From contig NZ_JBKKJT010000004.1 in assembly GCF_046614675.1 (NCBI RefSeq), forward strand, positions 124,001 to 188,000: a stretch of 64,000 nucleotides of DNA, read 5' to 3'. Below are positions 59,601 through 64,000 of this stretch, one piece after another; position 1 is the first letter of the stretch; each line of letters starts with the position of its first letter. Source of the stretch: Chryseobacterium cupriresistens. Its GTDB lineage: Bacteria > Bacteroidota > Bacteroidia > Flavobacteriales > Weeksellaceae. The position numbers were made by a program, and so were the translations under genes. Below the pieces are notes generated by a model. It saw only the letters and a program-made list of their open reading frames with translations. It was not told the DNA's origin and searched no databases.

Positions 59601-59988
59601 GCAGCACCCTGTCCAATGGAGAATTTTCTATCTGCTTTTCCGTGTAGGCATTGGCTGTGTTGTAATAGGAATTAGCCGTACTCTCATTCACAATCCCGCT
59701 ATGAATCGCCGAATTGAGCGAACTGGCCGGAACGGGAAGAATATCTTTAGCCTGTCTTCCAAATCCATCATAGGTAATGGGCGTCACCAGATCCTTTCCT
59801 GTAGTAGTTGCTTTTACGCTAATGATCTGTTTGGGTCTTCCTAACCCATCAAAATAGGTTATTGTTTCTGCCTTCTTGCTACAATCCCCGCTCAGACAGG
59901 TTTTGGACTGTATATAGTTTTCGGTTGTGCTTTGTGCATAGGTCAGCATCGCTGTAAACAGCAGACCTAAGAGTTGTATTTTTTTCAT
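56593..59988 (-). CDS. RHS-repeat protein with C-terminal GH-E family nuclease toxin
   Basis: A 1131-aa secreted polymorphic toxin. Signal peptide (LLGLLFTAMLTYAQ), then a DUF6443-like N-terminal region (AETITYFDGLGRPKQIISVK). RHS/YD repeats run from ~130 to ~830. The core has DQVGNIRLAYYKDA and NYDAGMARFFNVDPLSEKYA, ending ELEGLE near residue 920. After this comes a variable tail: an Ala/Lys/Glu-rich stretch (residues ~999-1035) and a GH-E family HNH/EndoVII-type nuclease with WDMGHKPGHEY, then YRNPKNYQPESKSANRSHKY at the end. Other toxins with this domain cleave DNA. The RHS shell should encapsulate it. The next gene (ankyrin) is the likely immunity gene. Confidence 0.9.
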   Translation of the reverse strand: MKKIQLLGLLFTAMLTYAQSTTENYIQSKTCLSGDCSKKAETITYFDGLGRPKQIISVKATTTGKDLVTPITYDGFGRQAKDILPVPASSLNSAIHSGIVNESTANSYYNTANAYTEKQIENSPLDRVLQVAQPGDPWKMSSGHTQKFKYETNLGSEVKKFVTNTVTTTVGTDKKTTSSVSVVPGSEFYTAGTLYKNTVTDEDGTPVIQFQNGRGETVLVRRTDGTQNIDTYYVYNEYGQKAFVIPPLAVKKIEQNSNVVTTDIVNSLCYQYRYDGLDRQVEKRLPGRDDWESVVYDAADRPVLTQDVNLKNKGQWLLTKYDALGRIAYTGLVSGGDRASMQSQLATQVVSETPSDTGFSKNGIMVYYTNNFLSAFTTVLTVNYYDSYPRDTKEFPPAKILEQYVVNEDKTLNGGVSTKGLPTASYVKNIEDDNWTKTYFYYNTKGEKVSEKSWNHLGGYTKKEFKLDFSGAVDESYTYHKKGSADAEVVIKERFVYDDQKRLLKHYHKVNSQTEELLAENTYNDLGQLTNKKTGNTTGTPLQSIDQTYNIRGWLTKVNDPANLNGKLFAYEMKYHNPVYSTVSIGKYNGNIAEIDWSSADNGTFRRYNYQYDGLDRLKNGIYSEPNAAVPMNNYYNEALTYDVNGNIQSLKRNRLLQNFGAEQIDDLTYTYDGNKVNTVSDATSNYAGYPASESIAIPYDANGNMISHEDRGILQIDYNYLNLPNYIKFSRLYNTHDFSSIFNVNTKYLYNAAGAKLRKVYTYGTGRSQLETTSKTDYLDGFQYTNDVLSFVPTSEGYYDFVQNKYIYNYTDQVGNIRLAYYKDATGSLKIDRTNHYYPFGLEFGGDLNINGTVSPAYRYSSQGQENQIDTKWSSYRWRNYDAGMARFFNVDPLSEKYAYQSHYNFSENRVVDNVELEGLEGEDFRFRMAMKQKGGIQSRAEREDQEANSAAFMVVIKTVTPVEELYTIATGRDLDGYPANRTDAAKLLALNLVPQAKVEVKAASMVLKAEAKAEAKAAAKAEAKVAKKPYSKSRPGYGKDQVEQVWESGKQKDNKVYDPNTGEELTWDKSIKPRSWDMGHKPGHEYRKLHKDYMDGKISKEKFLEEYRNPKNYQPESKSANRSHKYEKK
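57231..57575 (-). repeat. RHS core repeat, expressed copy
   Basis: The core segment of the full-length RHS gene that is repeated in the two orphan cassettes at 53753 and 55277. It is the obvious crossover region for exchanging the toxin tip. Confidence 0.85.
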
Positions 59989-59994
59989 TGGTGT

Positions 59995-62900
59995 TTACGG
60001 CTTATAGTTATACTTGAATTCTTTTACTACTTTATAACTGTAGGTTCCTGTGTTGTCTCTTTCCCTTACCTGAACCTGTTTCAGACGGTTGGCAGTATCA
60101 TAGACATAAAGTTCCCTGACTCCAGAAGGTGGAGTAATGGTAGTGACTCCCACCAGAGGATCATAGGTATATTTGGTTACCATTCCTGCTGGCTGAAAGG
60201 CATCAAGGGCCAGCAAGAGTTCAGCTTCTTTGGTGGGATCAGCGGCATCTTCATTGGATTTCGCTACGATAGTACCGATCTGGCCTTCGATCTGGCTGTA
60301 TAATGCTCCCACAACCTTGGCAATCGGCTTGGTCTTGTTATATCCCCACACAATACTTACAGGTGTACCGTCTTTCTCCCTGTATTGAAGAATATTTCCC
60401 TTGTCATCATATTTTTCATAGGTAACTTCTTTTGAGGAAACAGCAGGGCTCAAATTATCATAAGAGTTTACAGATAAGGGAAGCACTAAGTTTCCGGTAA
60501 CCGCATGAGGCAGGGCAGTGGGGTAGACCGTTTCCTCACGGGAAGTTACTTTGGTGATATTATCCGCTGTTTGCTGTGTTTTGGTTTCCAGTGGAATTCC
60601 AATCATGTTTTTATCAATCATCAGCTGGTTGTTTTTCTCATGGGCATAGCTGTAGATGGTTTCAGAAATAGAATGATCAGGATGCTCGGTTTTAGACGAT
60701 GTTAACTGGTAATGGTTTGGATTGGAATAGAAATAGTTTACTTCAGTTTTCACTGCATTTCCATTCAGGTAGTCGATTGTTTTCTGGTTTTGCAAATATG
60801 AAAAACGGGATATATTTTTATACAATACAAAATCCAGATTATCAAACTGCCCTATACCGCCTGAACCGCCTCCTATAAGCTCAAATCTCTTTCTGGTAGC
60901 TAATGAAAATGTTGTATTTATCCCTATATTATCTTCTGCATATTTATTTTCGACCTTTTTAATCAGATTTCCATTTCCGTCCAAATAAGTAAGAGAAAGT
61001 TCTTTTCCGCTTTTCCATGCAGTGTTTGAATGGGCTGTTCCAGAAATCACATCACCGCTGATACTCCCATACACGTCTATACCTGTATCGAATTCATGAA
61101 CAATTTTTCCCCTTGCTCCTAAGTTTTCAACCACTCTGCTATAAAAGATATTAGGATTAAACGAATTATACTGGTTCACATTTGTAGAAGTTAAAATACT
61201 GTAGCTATAGGATAACGGAGGTAAGCAGTTACTCCCCGTACAAACTGAAATACTGCTTCTGTCTTCCAGAAAATACGGCTGATAAGCCTGAATAGTTGAG
61301 TATGATCCATCAGCATTTACATAATCATAGGTTTTAGTTACCGGAGTACTTCCCTCAGACTCATCTGTCGTTGATGCAATACGATAGCCTCCCAATAACT
61401 GATCCTGATAGCCTTGTGTAGGCTCTGAAATATAATAAGTAGCATGTACAGATGCGAAAGAACATGCAAATCTTGCTGTTGCTTTGAGGGTTATAGGTTT
61501 ATTCTTTTGTCCGTCTATTGTAAATACACCTCCGGAGTCCGTAGAATAACTCTCACTTCTAAGCACAATCCCGTTCGAATCATACACTGTGATGTCAGCC
61601 GCCTGTTTTTGGCTGCTTAATATAGGAGAATTAAAGCAATTACCTTCACCATAGAGAGCATTACCGCCACTTATTTGAATCACTCCGTCTACTGCAGGGG
61701 TTATTGTAATTTGGGCCGAACTTGAATAAGTATTTCTGTCATTAAAGGTTTCTGTTCCTGTTGATCCCTGTTGGGCAGGAATAGTGACAAGTTCTCTCAT
61801 TTTATGGTTCTCATAGGTGATACTTGTGGATCCTCCTGTAGGATATATTATTTTTTTTAATAGTCCTACCTGTCCGAGTGATGCATTTACACGCTGGTCT
61901 GCTCCGCTATAATTAACCTTAAACGGATCATTATCTTTATAAATCTGAGGAATCAGACTGGTGTTCATAGTCCCGTTATAATATCCCCACATATCCCTTC
62001 CAAAATTGTGTTTGTCAGGAAAACTATTACTATTATTATACTCGAAAAAATATTTCCTGCCAGATTTGATTTCATTGACGCTTTTTAAAAATACCCGGTC
62101 ATTTGCTGTAATATCATAATTTAAATCAAAACTTTCTATCAGCTGTAATGAGGCATATTTTTTAATGGTCTTCAATAAATAATAATCCTCGTTTCGCTGT
62201 TGATATTCAAAAAAAATATAATTACCGTCCTGATCGTATATTTTTTTGATTTGTTTTCCCCAAACAGACTGGTTAGATTCCGAAACCAGCCCCATGCTTG
62301 GAGGAAGGGAATATAGAACTTCATTACAAAATACGGGACATGATACCTGGTTTGGATTTGTTGTTGGAGAGCCATATTTTGGAGAACCATTTCCTTTGGT
62401 GAAAATCATCGACTGTGATTTTCCGGTTACAGTAGTAAAATTGACATCGTAATAATCAATATTGATTTCTTTATTCTCAATACTTTTTACTTTAGACAAG
62501 TACCATGAACTTACATTTGTTAATGCACCACCAGGATGTTCTCCTGTATCGGTCATAAAGTTCCGGACCTTTTCAATACTATTAAAAGTGTACTCTGTTC
62601 CCTCCTCGGTTTTTATTACAAATCCACCATTGGCCCTGTCTATTTTACATCCTGACTTTTCTAGCTGTACGATTTCACCATTCTTTTTAATGATGAATTT
62701 TAAATTCTTTCCTGAAAAATTTGCCATATATAAATCAGGTTCTGAATCAAAATCATCATTTTTACATAAAGTCAGATAATTTACTACAACAGGATCATTC
62801 AGACCTAATACATCAATATTGGGTGTTTCAACATTTCCCTGTGTGTTTAGCTCATCTGGCAGGTCTCTTATGACTCTCGTAATGACTCCAGCGCTTATGA

Positions 62901-63201
62901 ATCTCCAGCCCAGCCCTACAGAGCCATTGGTATCATCAACTTTAATTCCGTTGGATGAATAATTTAACGAAACAGGCAGCGTATTACTTCCTGATGAAAG
63001 TGAAGTAAGAGGAACGTCAATATTGGTACTCCCGGTAAATAATCCTGTCGGGATATTCCCAAAGGTTCCAAATTTAAAGGATTCCGGTGTCGGTGGGAAA
63101 ATGGCTGGTACGTTTTTACCTACTTCATTAGGTGGTGTAGTTCCTTGTGCAAAAGTAGTATTAGCTAATAATAATCCAGCACAAATGATTATTTTTCTCA
63201 T
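59995..63201 (-). CDS. SpvB/RHS-like secreted protein, partner of the RHS toxin
   Basis: A 1068-aa protein with signal peptide (IIICAGLLLANTTFAQ). Its start resembles SpvB/TcB proteins: VPLTSLSSGSNTLPVSLNYS, GLGWRFISAGVITRVIRDLP. Later parts contain RHS-like strands ending in TKYTYDPLVGVTTITPPSGV and ELYVYDTANRLKQVQ. The RHS toxin gene follows after 6 bases on the same strand. The pair resembles the split B and C components of Tc toxins, which build one hollow shell around a toxic tip. This is an inference from layout; sequence identity to Tc proteins would have to be tested. Confidence 0.82.
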   Translation of the reverse strand: MRKIIICAGLLLANTTFAQGTTPPNEVGKNVPAIFPPTPESFKFGTFGNIPTGLFTGSTNIDVPLTSLSSGSNTLPVSLNYSSNGIKVDDTNGSVGLGWRFISAGVITRVIRDLPDELNTQGNVETPNIDVLGLNDPVVVNYLTLCKNDDFDSEPDLYMANFSGKNLKFIIKKNGEIVQLEKSGCKIDRANGGFVIKTEEGTEYTFNSIEKVRNFMTDTGEHPGGALTNVSSWYLSKVKSIENKEINIDYYDVNFTTVTGKSQSMIFTKGNGSPKYGSPTTNPNQVSCPVFCNEVLYSLPPSMGLVSESNQSVWGKQIKKIYDQDGNYIFFEYQQRNEDYYLLKTIKKYASLQLIESFDLNYDITANDRVFLKSVNEIKSGRKYFFEYNNSNSFPDKHNFGRDMWGYYNGTMNTSLIPQIYKDNDPFKVNYSGADQRVNASLGQVGLLKKIIYPTGGSTSITYENHKMRELVTIPAQQGSTGTETFNDRNTYSSSAQITITPAVDGVIQISGGNALYGEGNCFNSPILSSQKQAADITVYDSNGIVLRSESYSTDSGGVFTIDGQKNKPITLKATARFACSFASVHATYYISEPTQGYQDQLLGGYRIASTTDESEGSTPVTKTYDYVNADGSYSTIQAYQPYFLEDRSSISVCTGSNCLPPLSYSYSILTSTNVNQYNSFNPNIFYSRVVENLGARGKIVHEFDTGIDVYGSISGDVISGTAHSNTAWKSGKELSLTYLDGNGNLIKKVENKYAEDNIGINTTFSLATRKRFELIGGGSGGIGQFDNLDFVLYKNISRFSYLQNQKTIDYLNGNAVKTEVNYFYSNPNHYQLTSSKTEHPDHSISETIYSYAHEKNNQLMIDKNMIGIPLETKTQQTADNITKVTSREETVYPTALPHAVTGNLVLPLSVNSYDNLSPAVSSKEVTYEKYDDKGNILQYREKDGTPVSIVWGYNKTKPIAKVVGALYSQIEGQIGTIVAKSNEDAADPTKEAELLLALDAFQPAGMVTKYTYDPLVGVTTITPPSGVRELYVYDTANRLKQVQVRERDNTGTYSYKVVKEFKYNYKP

Positions 63202-63209
63202 AATTTGTG

Positions 63210-64000
63210 TTATTTCTTGATTAATTTGGCATTCGCCGTTTTATTGGTATGAGTTTTTATAGTGATCAGATAAGCTCCCTGAACCAAAGCCTGGGTATTG
63301 ATCTTAGTTACTTTGTTCTTAGTTTTTAAACTTTGAAGCTGTCTTCCGCTCATATCATATAATAGAATATCAGCATCCTTGAAATCAAAACCAATTTCCA
63401 CATAAGCATAGTCTGAAACTGGGTTCGGATAGATCTTGATATCATATTTTTCAATTAACTGATCAACCTGCTTATCTCCCAGCTTTACAATTTTCCAGTT
63501 TTCTTTGCCGAGTTCTTCAGCACTGGTTCCGGCAACTATAATCGATCCATCTTTATTCAGCTTTAAATCGGCAAGCCTCTCTTCTTTTTTTCTCGACTCT
63601 CCCGGTACATATTTTCTCCACTGCTCAGTCCCTAATTGGTCAAGATATAATAGCCAAAACGACTCATCATCCTTCTCAATTCTTCCCTCAGCTTGGGTGT
63701 ACCCACCTAAAAGCATCCCTTTAGTTCCTTTATCATCCGCCGAATGAAGAACACTCATTCCCATCAGGACATCACGGTTTCCAAAATTGTAAGACTTTTG
63801 GAATTGCTCATCGCCATTTTCCTTTAAAAAGACAAGCCAAATGTCTGTACCTTCTTTTATTCCGACATTCTTGTTTCCCGAACGCTCGGATCTGGATTCG
63901 CCACCAATGACATATCCATCAGAGGTTAAAGCTAATGTTCTGATATGATCATCACCTTTACCTCCAAAGTTCTTTTCCCATTCAATTTTTCCATTTTTGT
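63210..64000 (-). CDS. T9SS type A sorting-domain protein (N-terminus outside the window)
   Basis: At least 263 aa are visible; the frame is open to the window edge. The visible part has repeated blade-like units (KNFGGKGDDHIRTLALTSDG, then SFWLLYLDQLGTEQWRKYVP) like those in delta-60/beta-propeller-type secreted proteins. It ends with a T9SS type A sorting domain: IKIYPNPVSDYAYVEIGF, LLYDMSGRQLQSLK, GAYLITIKTH and a KLIKK terminus. It is 8 bases upstream of the SpvB-like gene, so it belongs to the toxin operon or abuts it. Confidence 0.85.
   Translation of the reverse strand, partial: KNGKIEWEKNFGGKGDDHIRTLALTSDGYVIGGESRSERSGNKNVGIKEGTDIWLVFLKENGDEQFQKSYNFGNRDVLMGMSVLHSADDKGTKGMLLGGYTQAEGRIEKDDESFWLLYLDQLGTEQWRKYVPGESRKKEERLADLKLNKDGSIIVAGTSAEELGKENWKIVKLGDKQVDQLIEKYDIKIYPNPVSDYAYVEIGFDFKDADILLYDMSGRQLQSLKTKNKVTKINTQALVQGAYLITIKTHTNKTANAKLIKK

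Noticed and set aside
1..64000. tRNA or rRNA genes
   Set aside because: No acceptor-stem/T-loop pattern or rRNA sequence was recognised by eye in any spacer. A tRNAscan or Rfam run would settle it.

Overview
The window is chromosomal DNA of a flavobacterium, most likely Chryseobacterium or a close relative in the Weeksellaceae. The evidence is AT-rich DNA, -7 boxes of the Bacteroidetes type (TAnnTTTG), type IX secretion and gliding genes (porV, porU, gldJ), T9SS type A C-terminal sorting domains, a mevalonate-pathway gene (mvaD), a chromosomal class B1 metallo-beta-lactamase and a Chryseobacterium-style microviridin locus. I saw no rRNA, tRNA, CRISPR array or intact insertion sequence.

Layout. 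1-9.8 kb is housekeeping and envelope genes: mutS2 (cut by the window edge), a GNAT acetyltransferase, a membrane acyltransferase, ung, three small envelope proteins, an MscS-type channel, pdxJ and an esterase. 9.8-12.5 kb is a compact RiPP cluster: two graspetide (microviridin-type) precursors followed by MvdC-like and MvdD-like ATP-grasp ligases. 12.6-31.4 kb holds an SDR/acyl-CoA synthetase pair, mvaD, an exonuclease/phosphatase-fold membrane protein, purK, purE, a CPA2 antiporter, a TSUP permease with its DUF1634 partner, two tandem BspA-like T9SS cargo proteins and yiaA. 31.6-40 kb holds two tandem lipoproteins, ahcY, a flavin-binding-fold protein, a phosphopantetheinyl transferase, a FUSC-type membrane protein, a lipoprotein metallo-beta-lactamase and a 96-bp tandem repeat block. 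40-49.6 kb carries the porV-porU / gldJ secretion block, then murF, a Nudix hydrolase and an SRPBCC-like protein.

49.6-64 kb is an accessory polymorphic-toxin island read on the minus strand. Its expressed end is a T9SS cargo protein (cut by the window), a 1068-aa SpvB/RHS-like protein and a 1131-aa RHS protein ending in a GH-E nuclease domain, followed by an ankyrin-repeat protein as candidate immunity gene. Behind it lie two promoterless RHS C-terminal cassettes. Each keeps only the last ~100 codons of the RHS core plus a different toxin: a metzincin-like zinc protease, and a GIY-YIG nuclease that is now interrupted by a TGA. Each is followed by an immunity-like gene, and further immunity-type genes follow (Imm26, DUF4262, NTF2-fold, DUF2750, DUF2185/Imm33-like). 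The arrangement fits a reservoir of toxin tips that can recombine into the full-length RHS gene through the shared core.

The two most distinctive systems are the two-precursor graspetide locus and the RHS toxin-tip array. Smaller items of interest are a pair of nested-palindrome elements flanking a single gene, several genes whose -7 promoter box ends only 4-5 nt before the start codon, and a possible structured element at 31.6 kb.
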